Shown in pieces: positions 9,037 to 18,118 of a stretch of DNA of 64,000 nt. Every line of letters begins with the position of its first letter. The first letter of the stretch is position 1. The stretch comes from JALHNI01 sp965229305 (GTDB taxonomy: Bacteria; Acidobacteriota; Terriglobia; Bryobacterales; Bryobacteraceae): NCBI GenBank assembly GCA_965229305.1, contig CBDDIZ010000042.1, forward strand, positions 496,001-560,000, in the 5' to 3' direction. Under the pieces are notes generated by a model. The model saw only the letters and a list, made by a program, of their open reading frames with translations. It ran no database searches and was not told where the DNA came from. A program made the position numbers and the translations under genes.

Positions 9037-10364
9037 ACCGCCCCAGCCAGAAGCTTGCCCTGCCCCTCTCCCGGCGCGCGATTTTGCGCGGAGCCGGCTG
9101 CTCGATGGCGTTGCCGTACCTCGAGTCCATGCACGCGCTCGCCGATACGCCGCCCGCGTCGGCATTCCCCAAGCGCTTCGGCGTGGTCTTCCTCGGCTGC
9201 GGCGTGCATGAGGACCATTGGAGCGCCGAAGGCGAAGGCGCGAACCTGAAGCTCTCGAAGACGCTCCAGCCGCTGGAGCCGTTGAAGCAGAAGGTCAACG
9301 TCATCGACGGGCTCTTCGTCAAAGCGCTTACCGGCCAGGGCATCCATCCCGCGCAGACGGGCAGCATTCTTTCCGGCGCCAAGATCACCAAGGGCGCCGT
9401 GATCCATTCGGGCATCAGCGTCGACCAGATGATCGCCAGCCGCATCGGTCAGGATACGCCGCAATCGAGCATCGTCCTCGCCTGCGATCAACCCATGACC
9501 GGCTATCACGAGACGAACTTCTCGATGGCCTACAGCTCGCACATCTCCTGGCAAAGCCCGGACTCGCCCGTGCCCGTGGAAGTCTATCCGTCGCTTGCCT
9601 GGGACAACCTCTTCGACAACCGCGGCAGTCTGCTCAACATCAGCGTGCTCGACCGCGTGAAGAATCGCGCGCAGGACCTCACCCGCAAAATCAGTTCTAC
9701 CGACAAGCACAAGCTCGACGAGTTCCTCACCAGCGTCCGCGAAGTGGAGAAGCGCGTCGAGAGCATGCGCAAAACCAAGGGCGCGGCCGAAGATGCCAAT
9801 AAAGGCACCAACGTCCCGCTCGCGTCGATGGACCGCCCGGCCAACGGCCTGCCCGAAGATCTGCGCGACCACGCCAAGCTGATGTGCGACATCATCGCCA
9901 TCGCCTTCCAGACGAACAAGACCCGCGTGGCCTCGCTGATCATCTCGCGCGACCTTTCGGCGATGTACTATCCGTTCCTCGAAGTGAAGGACGGCCACCA
10001 CGCCGCGTCGCACAACAACAACTCCGACGGCTACGAACGCATCGCGCGCTTCCACGTCGAACAGTACGCCTATCTCGCCTCGCGCCTCGACAGCATGAAG
10101 GAAGGCGACGGCACGGTCCTCGATAACAGCTGCCTGATGTTCCTCTCGAACATGTGGATCGGCCGCAAACACGACAACTTCCGCCTGCCCCTGATCCTCA
10201 CCGGCGGCTTGGGCGGCACGCTAAAAACCGGCCGTTATCTGAACTACCTCAAAGACGGCAACGACAATCGCAAGATGTGCAGCCTGTACCTCTCGCTGCT
10301 CGATCGTTTCGACATCAAGGTCGACGAGTTCGGCGACTCGCTCACCCGCCTCGAACGCATCTAG
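9033..10364 (+). CDS. Tat-exported DUF1552 protein
   Basis: Predicted 443 residues. A twin-arginine signal (LSRRAILRGAGCSMAL) opens the protein, followed by the DUF1552 pattern (FGVVFLGCGVHEDHW, later LLNISVLDRVKN and HLASRLDSM-like features). DUF1552 is the usual partner of the DUF1587-1592-1588-1585 protein, as DUF1501 is of DUF1549/1553. Its ATG overlaps the upstream TGA in an ATGA, so the two are translationally coupled. Its own TAG overlaps the stop of the convergent phosphate permease in a CTAG palindrome. Biochemical activity is unknown. Confidence 0.9.
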   Translation: MNRPSQKLALPLSRRAILRGAGCSMALPYLESMHALADTPPASAFPKRFGVVFLGCGVHEDHWSAEGEGANLKLSKTLQPLEPLKQKVNVIDGLFVKALTGQGIHPAQTGSILSGAKITKGAVIHSGISVDQMIASRIGQDTPQSSIVLACDQPMTGYHETNFSMAYSSHISWQSPDSPVPVEVYPSLAWDNLFDNRGSLLNISVLDRVKNRAQDLTRKISSTDKHKLDEFLTSVREVEKRVESMRKTKGAAEDANKGTNVPLASMDRPANGLPEDLRDHAKLMCDIIAIAFQTNKTRVASLIISRDLSAMYYPFLEVKDGHHAASHNNNSDGYERIARFHVEQYAYLASRLDSMKEGDGTVLDNSCLMFLSNMWIGRKHDNFRLPLILTGGLGGTLKTGRYLNYLKDGNDNRKMCSLYLSLLDRFDIKVDEFGDSLTRLERI

Positions 10365-11809
10365 CGCAGGCCCAGGCCCGCAATTACATTCAGGGCGAGC
10401 GCGAACAGCATCGCCCCCAGAAACACGCACACCGGTAGCGTCAGGATCCATGCGAGCGCCAGGTTACGCACCGTGACGGACTGCAGGCCGGAGCCATTCG
10501 CCGTCATCGACCCGGCCACCGCCGACGACAGCACGTGCGTCGTGCTCACCGGCAAGCCCACCACGTCCGCCACCGCTATCGTCGAAGCCGCCACCATCTC
10601 CGATACCGCGCCCTGCGCGTACGACAGGTGCGACTTGCCGATCTTCTCGCCCACCGTCACCACGATGCGCTCCCAGCCCACCATCGTGCCCAGGCCCAGG
10701 GCGAGCGCGACGGCCGCCTTCACCCAGAAGGGGATGAACTGCGTCAGCGGTTCCATCGCCGACACCCATGGCTCCACGGCCTGCTGCTCCTCGGGCGACA
10801 GTTGCTTCGCCAAACGGTGCGCTGATTGCGTCGCCAGATAAATGTCGCTGCGCAATTGCGAGCGTTGCGCCAGGTTGAAGTCGCTTGGCACACGCCGTCC
10901 TTGCGCCAGCGTCTCGATCTCCCCAGCCGTCCGCGCCAGTGCGGCGAACGTGGAGGCAGTGGCTGCGTCCCGCCGTTTGAGAAAGGCCGACAGATCCTCC
11001 GGACCGGCGCCTCCCGCCCGCGCTTCCAAGACGCGCCGTGCCGCGGGCGTCGCTTGCACTAACCGGGCGAACGTCGCCGCATCGGCTTCCGGATTTAGTG
11101 CATAGGACCCCGGCAGCAGCCCAATCAGAATCAGCATGATCAGCCCCATGCCCTTCTGCCCGTCGTTCGAACCATGCGCAAAGCTCACGCCCGTGCAGGT
11201 GAACAGCAGAATCGCGCGGATCCAGGCCGGCGGCGGATGGCCGGGCCGCGGGTCGGCGTAAAGCTCCGCCCGGCGCACGCCCCAGCGCATCAGGCGATAA
11301 AGTCCGTAAGCGGCGAGAAAGCCCACCACTGGGGATACCAGCAGCGCCACGCCCACTTCGCGCGCCTTCCCCCAACTCACGCCGTCGCCGAACTGCGAGC
11401 CCTTCAATAACGCGTTCGCCATCCCCACGCCGATCAACGAGCCGATCAGCGTGTGCGAACTCGAAGCGGGCAGCCCCAGGTACCACGTGCCCAGGTTCCA
11501 GAGAATTGCCGAAAGCAGCAGCGAGAACACCATCGCAAAGCCCGCAGCTGAACCCACATGCAGAATCAGCTCCACTGGCAGCAGCGCCACCAGGCCGAAT
11601 GCCACCGCGCCGCTGGAACTCAACACGCCCAGCAGATTCCACACCCCGGACCACACCACCGCCACCGTCGGCCGCAGCGTATTCGTATAGATCACGGTCG
11701 CCACGGCATTCGCCGTGTCGTGAAAGCCGTTCACGAACTCAAAGGCCAGCGCCAGCCCCAATGCCGCGATCAGAAACAGGCGAGCCGTCAAAGATGCTTC
11801 GTCGAACAT
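10361..11809 (-). CDS. pit: Inorganic phosphate transporter, PiT family
   Basis: Predicted 482-residue multi-pass membrane protein. Two PiT repeats are visible: EFVNGFHDTANAVAT near the N-terminus, with the mid-protein copy FAHGSNDGQKGMG, and GLPVSTTHVLSSAVAGS near the C-terminus mirroring GLPASSSHTLIGSLIG. Between the repeats lies a long hydrophilic insert of about 110 residues (AADAATFARL to SAMEPL), larger than in short bacterial PiT proteins and probably cytoplasmic. The ATG at 11809 is chosen because translation upstream of it loses all similarity. No PhoU-like (DUF47) partner is adjacent. Substrate assignment, phosphate with H+ or Na+, rests on the family. Confidence 0.88.
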   Translation of the reverse strand: MFDEASLTARLFLIAALGLALAFEFVNGFHDTANAVATVIYTNTLRPTVAVVWSGVWNLLGVLSSSGAVAFGLVALLPVELILHVGSAAGFAMVFSLLLSAILWNLGTWYLGLPASSSHTLIGSLIGVGMANALLKGSQFGDGVSWGKAREVGVALLVSPVVGFLAAYGLYRLMRWGVRRAELYADPRPGHPPPAWIRAILLFTCTGVSFAHGSNDGQKGMGLIMLILIGLLPGSYALNPEADAATFARLVQATPAARRVLEARAGGAGPEDLSAFLKRRDAATASTFAALARTAGEIETLAQGRRVPSDFNLAQRSQLRSDIYLATQSAHRLAKQLSPEEQQAVEPWVSAMEPLTQFIPFWVKAAVALALGLGTMVGWERIVVTVGEKIGKSHLSYAQGAVSEMVAASTIAVADVVGLPVSTTHVLSSAVAGSMTANGSGLQSVTVRNLALAWILTLPVCVFLGAMLFALALNVIAGLGLR

Positions 11810-11871
11810 CGTGGAACTTCCCACGGTAGCGAAGCCGTATTTCGGCTTGATGACAGGCGCGAACTCGCTGG

Positions 11872-13026
11872 CTACGCGCGGTCCAGGTTCGTGTAGATCT
11901 GGTCGACGTTGCTCAGCACCGCCTCGGCTAGCATGGCCTGCCGCGGCGTATTGGGCTTCACGTAGCGATACTTCGCGAGCGACGTCATCAGAAACTCGCC
12001 GTAGCCGTCGCGGGTCAGGCTCTTCAGCTTGCCCGGGTCCACCTGTTTCCGGATCTGCTCCAGCGCCATTCCCTTGCGCTTCAGATTCGCCACTTCGCCC
12101 GAAAGCTCTTCGATGTAGGCGGCCATCTGCTGGCCTTGCAGCTTCGAAGGATGCACGCCGCCATGCCCGCCGATCACGTGCGTGTAATCGAACGACGCCA
12201 CCGAACGCAGCGTCTGCGGCCACAGCTTCGGATAGCCGTCGCCGATGAAGGGCGCAAAGCTATGCAGCAGGTCGCCGGTGGCAATCACCTTCTTCTGCGG
12301 ACAGTACACGACGATGTCGCCGGACGTATGGCCCTTGCCGCGGAAGGCCAGATGCAGGTCGTGAGCCTTGTCATGAATCACCAGGTCGGTGTTGAGCGTC
12401 AGGTTCGGCAACTCCGGCGCGTAGTTCTTCATCTCGGTAGCGAACGCCTGGGAGTCCTGCAGCATCATCTGCCAATAGGCTTTGTCCTGCGGCGTCTTGG
12501 CGGCGGCCAGGCTTTGCCGATAGCCGGGCACGGCTTTCTCGGCCTGCTCCACTTGCGCCTTGGCGCGCGCGGCGCCGAACTCGCGCAGCAACTGACGCGT
12601 CGTCTCGCTGGCGACGATATCCGCGTTCGGATACGCCCGCTTGTACGCCGCGTTGCCTTCCGAATGATCCCAGTGGAAGTGCGAGTTCACGATATAACGC
12701 ACCGGCTTTTGCGTCACCTCGCGCTTCAATTGCTGAATCAGGCTCACCACGGCGCTGGGCCGCGCGTGCGAATCCACAATCAGCAGATCCTTCTCGTTCT
12801 CGAAGATCGCCGCGTTGCAGTTCAGCATGGGCAGCGGCGCGGCGATGGCGGCATAGACGCCCGGCGCTACCTTCTGCAAGTCGAATAACTTCGGCAGCAC
12901 GGCGTTGGTGGCTTGCGCCCGCGCCGCCGTGGCCCGGATCATGGCCTGATCGAGCAGAGCGGCGCCGGTCCACCAATGGCCCATCGTGCGCTTGAGAAAA
13001 CCGCGGCGGGAATCCTGAATTTTCAC
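11872..13026 (-). CDS. Tat-exported metallo-beta-lactamase-fold hydrolase
   Basis: Predicted 384 residues. A twin-arginine signal (SRRGFLKRTMG) precedes the MBL fold. The zinc motif HFHWDH is at residues 116-121, with later ligands in GKGHTSGD and a GDLLHSF aspartate. A helical insertion (about 145-205, LREFGAARAKAQVEQAEKA) interrupts the core as in some class B3-like and quinoprotein-relay hydrolases. Export and the intact zinc site indicate a periplasmic hydrolase. The substrate cannot be predicted, and lactamase activity should not be assumed. It is transcribed divergently from the PQQ dehydrogenase at 13086, only 59 bases away. Confidence 0.82.
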   Translation of the reverse strand: MKIQDSRRGFLKRTMGHWWTGAALLDQAMIRATAARAQATNAVLPKLFDLQKVAPGVYAAIAAPLPMLNCNAAIFENEKDLLIVDSHARPSAVVSLIQQLKREVTQKPVRYIVNSHFHWDHSEGNAAYKRAYPNADIVASETTRQLLREFGAARAKAQVEQAEKAVPGYRQSLAAAKTPQDKAYWQMMLQDSQAFATEMKNYAPELPNLTLNTDLVIHDKAHDLHLAFRGKGHTSGDIVVYCPQKKVIATGDLLHSFAPFIGDGYPKLWPQTLRSVASFDYTHVIGGHGGVHPSKLQGQQMAAYIEELSGEVANLKRKGMALEQIRKQVDPGKLKSLTRDGYGEFLMTSLAKYRYVKPNTPRQAMLAEAVLSNVDQIYTNLDRA

Positions 13027-13085
13027 GCTGTAGGTATATCACGCCATTTTGTCGCTGGCGAGGGGACTTCGATATCATCCAAAAG

Positions 13086-14939
13086 GTGACACTTACAACG
13101 AAGTTTTCCGCAGCCGCGCTGCTGCTTTTTGGTTTGATGTTAGGCCAGGATGGCCCGGAAACCGTCATGCGCGGGCCTAAACAGTTTCGCCGCACCGTGC
13201 TCGCCGCCAACCTCGGTGGACCTTGGGAAATCACCTGGGGCCCGGACCAGATGCTCTGGGTGACCGAGCGCACCGGTAAGCGCGTCACGCGCGTCGACCC
13301 CAAAACCGGCGAACGCCGCGTCGCCGTCACCATTACGGAAGTGTCCGCCCCCGGCGGGCAGGACGGTCTGTTGGGCCTCGCCCTCCATCCCGAGCTGCTG
13401 AAGGGTACCGGTAACGACTATGTCTACGTCGGTTACACCTACGTCGACGAGTCCCTCGGCGCTGACCCGACGGTTCCGGACCCCAAGAATCCCTACCGCT
13501 ATCTCTACGGCAAAGTGGCCCGCTACACCTACGACGCCAAGTCGCAAACGCTGTCGAACCCCGTCAACATCATCACCGGCTTGCCCGTCGGCAACGACCA
13601 TGTCGCCGGGCGCCTCAAGTTCGGGCCGGATCGCAAGCTCTATTACACCGTCGGCGACCAAGGCAACAACCAACTCGGCAACTACTGCCTGGCGGTCGAA
13701 AGCCAGCGCCTGCCCACCGCCGCCGAAATGAAGAGCAAGAACTACATCTCGTACGTCGGCAAGTCGCTGCGCCTGGAACTCGATGGCGGCATCCCGAAGG
13801 ACAACCCCAAGCTGAACGGCGTGGTGAGCCACGTCTTTACGTACGGCCACCGCAATCCCCAGGGCATCGACTTCGGTCCCGACGGCACGCTCTACTCCTC
13901 CGAGCAGGGTCCCAAGACCGATGACGAAGTGAACATCCTGCGCAAGGGCGGCAACTACGGCTGGCCCCACGTCGTGGGCTTGAAAGATGGCAAAGCGTAT
14001 GAGTTCGCGCGCTGGGCGGACGCCACCACGCCTTGCAGCCAACTGCGCTTCAGCGATCTCGAGATTCATCCCTCCGTGCCGCGCGAACCCGAATCGGCCT
14101 TCAAGAAGCGCATGGTGAACCCCATCGCCACCATGTTCACCGTGCCCACCGGCTACAACTTCGCCGACCCCATTTGCAAAGGCATCGACTTCATCTGCTG
14201 GCCCACCGTCGGCGCGTCGAGCATCGAGTATTACGCCGGCGGCGCCCAGCGCATCCCCGGCTGGGACAAGGTTCTGTTGGTCACCACGCTCAAGCGTGGC
14301 TCGCTCTACGTGCTGCCGCTGTCGTCCGACGGCAAGAAAGCCGCCGGTCACTTCTGGCGCTACTTCCAGTCCGAGAACCGCTACCGCGACACGGCCATCA
14401 GCCCGGACGGCAAAACCATCTACATCTCCACCGATAACGGCGGCCTGGGCGAGGCTTTGGGCGGCGGCACCATTCGCCGCATGGCCGATCCCGGCGCCAT
14501 CCTCGCCTTCACCTACACCGGCGAAGGCAACGGCACCAGCGAACCCGCGAACACCACCGTCAGCCAGAACAAAGGCGCCGCGCCCAGCGAACGCAAGCCC
14601 GGTGGCGGTCCGCCGCCGCAGTTTACCGCTGCCCAAGTGGCCGCGGGCAAAGTGGCGTACAACGCCAACTGCGCCGTCTGCCACGGCAGTACGATGACCA
14701 ACGGCACCTTCGGTACGCCGCTCGCCGGCGAGTACTTCAAGACCAACTGGAGCGGCCGCACTGTCAAAGCCTTCTATGACCGAGCGCAGAAAACCATGCC
14801 GCCCTCTTCGCCCGGTTCGCTGCCGGCCGAAACCTACGCCAATGTCCTCGCCTACATCTTCGAGTTGAACGGCGTGAAAGCGGGCACCACGCCTCTCGCC
14901 AATGGCGGCGCCGCGCTCGAAGGCTTGGTGATCCCCTAG
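13086..14939 (+). CDS. PQQ-dependent sugar dehydrogenase with C-terminal cytochrome c domain
   Basis: Predicted 617 residues from a GTG that opens a signal peptide (TKFSAAALLLFGLMLG). The main domain resembles soluble quinoprotein glucose/sorbosone dehydrogenases (PF07995): WEITWGPDQMLWVTER, GGQDGLLGLALHP, YGHRNPQGIDFGPDGTLY and GGNYGWPHV are typical propeller blades. A C-terminal mono-haem domain has CAVCH at residues 529-533, suggesting direct electron transfer from PQQ to the respiratory chain. Family knowledge supports aldose or similar substrates; the actual one is unknown. The next gene starts two bases after its stop, so they probably share a transcript. Confidence 0.88.
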   Translation: MTLTTKFSAAALLLFGLMLGQDGPETVMRGPKQFRRTVLAANLGGPWEITWGPDQMLWVTERTGKRVTRVDPKTGERRVAVTITEVSAPGGQDGLLGLALHPELLKGTGNDYVYVGYTYVDESLGADPTVPDPKNPYRYLYGKVARYTYDAKSQTLSNPVNIITGLPVGNDHVAGRLKFGPDRKLYYTVGDQGNNQLGNYCLAVESQRLPTAAEMKSKNYISYVGKSLRLELDGGIPKDNPKLNGVVSHVFTYGHRNPQGIDFGPDGTLYSSEQGPKTDDEVNILRKGGNYGWPHVVGLKDGKAYEFARWADATTPCSQLRFSDLEIHPSVPREPESAFKKRMVNPIATMFTVPTGYNFADPICKGIDFICWPTVGASSIEYYAGGAQRIPGWDKVLLVTTLKRGSLYVLPLSSDGKKAAGHFWRYFQSENRYRDTAISPDGKTIYISTDNGGLGEALGGGTIRRMADPGAILAFTYTGEGNGTSEPANTTVSQNKGAAPSERKPGGGPPPQFTAAQVAAGKVAYNANCAVCHGSTMTNGTFGTPLAGEYFKTNWSGRTVKAFYDRAQKTMPPSSPGSLPAETYANVLAYIFELNGVKAGTTPLANGGAALEGLVIP

Positions 14940-14941
14940 GC

Positions 14942-17197
14942 ATGGAGCGCCGGCACTTTTTGACGGCGGCGATGGCCGCCTGCGCCTCTCCGGCGCAGAG
15001 CCTCCCGCCGTCAGCGCCGGCCATCCCGGAACCGCACTTCCCCAACCGGCTTTACCAGTTCGTCTGGCGCAACTGGGAACTGGCGAACCTGCCCCGCCTC
15101 GCGGAAGTTGTCCGCGCTCAACCAGCGGATGTCGCCGCTCTCGCCCGCCAAATGGGCCTCCCCGCTCACCGTCCCCTCTCTGACGACACTCTCCGCCGCA
15201 TCTACATCACCGTCATCCGCCAGAACTGGCACCTGCTCCCCGAAGCCCAGATCATCGCGCTCCTCGGCTGGAACGCTGAACGCTTCGCCTTCACCCTCAA
15301 GGAAGACGATTTCCTCGAGCACAAGCTCGGCCTCGCTAAGCCCCTCTGTGACGAACTCGTCTATCGACCGCCTACCGCCGCCGAGCGCAAGCACGCCTCC
15401 GCGCTGCGCCGTCACTTGCAGCGATGGCTGCCCGGCGGACTGCGCGACTTAGGTCAACCGCGCTTCGCCTTCGTCGATCAGCTCAGCCGCCCCCTGTCGC
15501 CGCCGGCAGCGAAAAGCGCGGCCGATCGCGAAGTCTGGTCGCCCCGTTTTCTCTACTCTTACTTCGCCCTCTATGGCGACCCGCTCGCCGAAGGCGATGC
15601 CGCCGGTCTCCCCGATGGCTATCTCGAACGCGTCGCCGCCAGCGGGATGAATGGCGTGTGGCTGCAAGGCGTGCTGAATACGCTCGCGCCCTCCGCCACC
15701 TTCCCTGAGTTCGGCGCCGGCTGGGAATTGCGGCTCCGCAATCTGAATGCCCTGGTGCAGCGCGCCGCGCGTTACGGCCTGCGCGTCTACCTTTATCTGA
15801 ATGAGCCGCGGGCCATGCCCGCGGAGTTCTTCGCTCAACGCCCCGGCCTGCGCGGCACGCGCGACAAGAACGTCTTCGCCATGTGCACCTCGACGCCGGA
15901 AGTGCGCGACTGGCTCCGTGCGAGCGTTTCGCATGTCTTCCGCCACGTGCCCGATCTCGGCGGTCTGCTCACGATCACCATGTCCGAGAACCACACCAAC
16001 TGCTTCTCGCATGGCGGCGCCTGGGGCGACCGTGACCCGCGCGCCACCGGCTGCCCGCGCTGCGAGCAACGCACCGGCGCCGAGGCGATCGCCGAACTCA
16101 TCCAAGCCCTGCGCGACGGCGTTCGCGAGCACAGCCGCTCCGCCGATATCCTCTCCTACGATTGGGGCTGGGGCACGCCTCTCGCCTCCGGCCTCATTCC
16201 GCGTCTACCCGCCGATACCGGCCTCGTTAGCATCAGCGAATGGAGCGAGCCCGTCTCACGCGGTGGCATCTCCACCTCCGTCGGCGAGTACTCGATGTCG
16301 GTGGTCGGCCCCGGCCCGCGTGCCCGCGCGAACTGGAAACTCGCCAAACAACGCGGCCTGAAGACGCTGGCCAAAACCCAGTTCAACAACACCTGGGAAA
16401 TCTCCGCCGTCCCCTACATCCCCGTTCTGCCCCTCGTGTTAGACCATTGCGAGAAGCTCGCGCGCGAAGGCATCGATGGCGTGATGGCCTCGTGGACCTG
16501 CGGCGGCTATCCGTCCTCGAACCTTCGCGCGGCCGCCGCTTACGCCGTGGAGCCGCGTCCCTCGCGCGAACAGATCCTGCAGCGCGAAGCCACACGCATC
16601 TACGGCGCGGCGGCCGCTCCGCAAGCCGTTCGCGCCTGGGAGATTTTGAGCGAAGCCTTCCAGTCGTTTCCTTACGGCGTCTCGATCTACATCCTGCCCG
16701 TGCAGCATGGCCCCGCAAATCTGTTGCGCCTGCGCCCCACCGGTCACAAGCCCGGCATGATCCTCTTCCCGCATGATGCCGTGCAAGCCTGGCGCGGAGC
16801 CTACCCCGCCGCCACCGTCCGCGATCTGATGGCCAAGCTGGCTGCGCGCTGGGCGGAAGGCGTCGCCTTGTTGGAGAAGCTTCCCGGTCAGCGCAACGCG
16901 GAAGCCCAACTCGAACTCGCCGTGGCCCGCGCCTGCCAGACGCACTTCGCCAGCACGGCGAATCAGATCGAGTTCTACCTGCTGCGGGACGAGTCCCCGC
17001 GAAAGCACTCCTCGCGACTGATGGCCTTGGCTGCCCGCGAACGCGACCTCGCCCTGCGGCAATACGCCGTCACGCGCGACGAGTCCTTAATCGGCTACGA
17101 AGCGTCGAACCACTACTACTACACGCCCCTCGACCTGCTCGAGAAAGCGCTCAACTGCGAGCAAGTCATCGCGGCCTTGAAGCGCGGCGACTACTGA
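14942..17197 (+). CDS. Exported protein of unknown function, TIM-barrel glycosidase-like
   Basis: Predicted 751 residues. The N-terminus (MERRHFLTAAMAAC) is a short export signal with paired arginines. The middle looks like a glycoside-hydrolase TIM barrel: GMNGVWLQGVLNTL, then RAARYGLRVYLYLNEPRAMP, a conserved-looking TITMSENHTNCFSHGG, and a DYDWGW-like strand (ILSYDWGWG). CPRC and nearby cysteines may be structural. I do not recognise the family and name no substrate. It lies two bases after the PQQ dehydrogenase, which suggests a role in the same carbohydrate pathway. A late helical segment ends in EASNHYYYTPLDLLEKALNC. Its stop overlaps the end of the convergent broken gene. Confidence 0.6.
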   Translation: MERRHFLTAAMAACASPAQSLPPSAPAIPEPHFPNRLYQFVWRNWELANLPRLAEVVRAQPADVAALARQMGLPAHRPLSDDTLRRIYITVIRQNWHLLPEAQIIALLGWNAERFAFTLKEDDFLEHKLGLAKPLCDELVYRPPTAAERKHASALRRHLQRWLPGGLRDLGQPRFAFVDQLSRPLSPPAAKSAADREVWSPRFLYSYFALYGDPLAEGDAAGLPDGYLERVAASGMNGVWLQGVLNTLAPSATFPEFGAGWELRLRNLNALVQRAARYGLRVYLYLNEPRAMPAEFFAQRPGLRGTRDKNVFAMCTSTPEVRDWLRASVSHVFRHVPDLGGLLTITMSENHTNCFSHGGAWGDRDPRATGCPRCEQRTGAEAIAELIQALRDGVREHSRSADILSYDWGWGTPLASGLIPRLPADTGLVSISEWSEPVSRGGISTSVGEYSMSVVGPGPRARANWKLAKQRGLKTLAKTQFNNTWEISAVPYIPVLPLVLDHCEKLAREGIDGVMASWTCGGYPSSNLRAAAAYAVEPRPSREQILQREATRIYGAAAAPQAVRAWEILSEAFQSFPYGVSIYILPVQHGPANLLRLRPTGHKPGMILFPHDAVQAWRGAYPAATVRDLMAKLAARWAEGVALLEKLPGQRNAEAQLELAVARACQTHFASTANQIEFYLLRDESPRKHSSRLMALAARERDLALRQYAVTRDESLIGYEASNHYYYTPLDLLEKALNCEQVIAALKRGDY

Positions 17198-18093
17198 CTG
17201 CGCTTCATCGCCCGCCACTCACTGGTCGAGCCCTGGTTCGGATTGGCGCCCGGATCATCGGTGCCCACCACATTGCCTTGCCGGTCCATCCAGTAGTAGC
17301 GATAAGTCAACGGCAACTCCACCCGCCGCCCGTTCTCATAGGGACTGGCATAGGGCTGCACGCCGCCGATGTTGTCGCGGAACTGCGAGTTGCGCCGGTC
17401 CACCGATGCATTGCGGTCATCGGTCACCTGCTGCCAGTTCTTCTGCGATCATTCCCGATAGTTGCGCGCCGCCTCGGCATAGGCCGTCGAGTTCCGCAGG
17501 TTCTGCGCCATGATGCCGCGAATGCCGAACGCCGCGCCGTTGGTCGCCGCAATCTGATCGGCCACCTGCGGCAGCCACGTCGCATAGCCCGGCCATTGGC
17601 CCGCTTCGGACACCGCCAGCGTCATCGCCATCACCGACGTATCGTAGGCGACGTTGACGTTGCACTTGGCCAGCCCCTGATAACGCACCCCGCGCACCAC
17701 GTAGCTGATATCGAACTGCGCGGCCTGCGCAAAGCCCGCCACCGGCTTCCCTGGCCGGGCCGGTCCTAACTGCAGATTCTGCGGCTGCAGCGCCATCATC
17801 TTCTGATAGACAAACGCGCCCGGCGGCGTATTCGGCGGTAAGCCCGCATTGCCCACCATCACCGTCAGCGCCTTGTTGTCCGGCGACACTAACGTCAGCG
17901 CGAACTGCCCGTCCTCGCCCACCCGCCACCCTTCGGGCATCGCATACGAGAAGAAGCGGCCTTGGCCGATCCGCAAATTCGCCGCGGGCGCCGCCGCATT
18001 GGCCGTCCGCGTTACCGGTTTCACCGGCACGAACACCGGCTTTTTCTGGGCCAGCGCCACGGAGGCACAGGCAAGGATGAGCGCGAGCTTCAT
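17191..18093 (-). pseudogene. Secreted hypothetical gene interrupted by one in-frame TGA
   Basis: An ATG at 18093 opens a signal peptide (MKLALILACASVALAQ) and 214 residues ending NYRE. A TGA follows at 17451-17449. The same frame then continues without another stop for 85 codons (SQKNWQQVTDDRNAS to EWRAMKRSQ) to 17191. Both parts look like one soluble secreted protein; the tail is rich in Asn, Tyr and Asp. A single C-to-T change at plus-strand 17449 would turn TGG (Trp) into the TGA. The likeliest readings are a recent nonsense mutation or a base-call error. The first part may still be made as a shortened protein. No function is recognised. Confidence 0.7.
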
Positions 18094-18118
18094 TCCTCGA
18101 TTCTCGCACCGCCCTTGC

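Noticed and set aside
11872..13026. Naming the metallo-beta-lactamase-fold protein as an antibiotic resistance gene
   Set aside because: The fold is shared by many unrelated hydrolases, and the residues visible do not establish lactamase activity.
17449..17451. Selenocysteine at the in-frame TGA
   Set aside because: The surrounding protein is not a known selenoprotein type, the position best fits Trp, and no clear SECIS-like hairpin was seen directly downstream.
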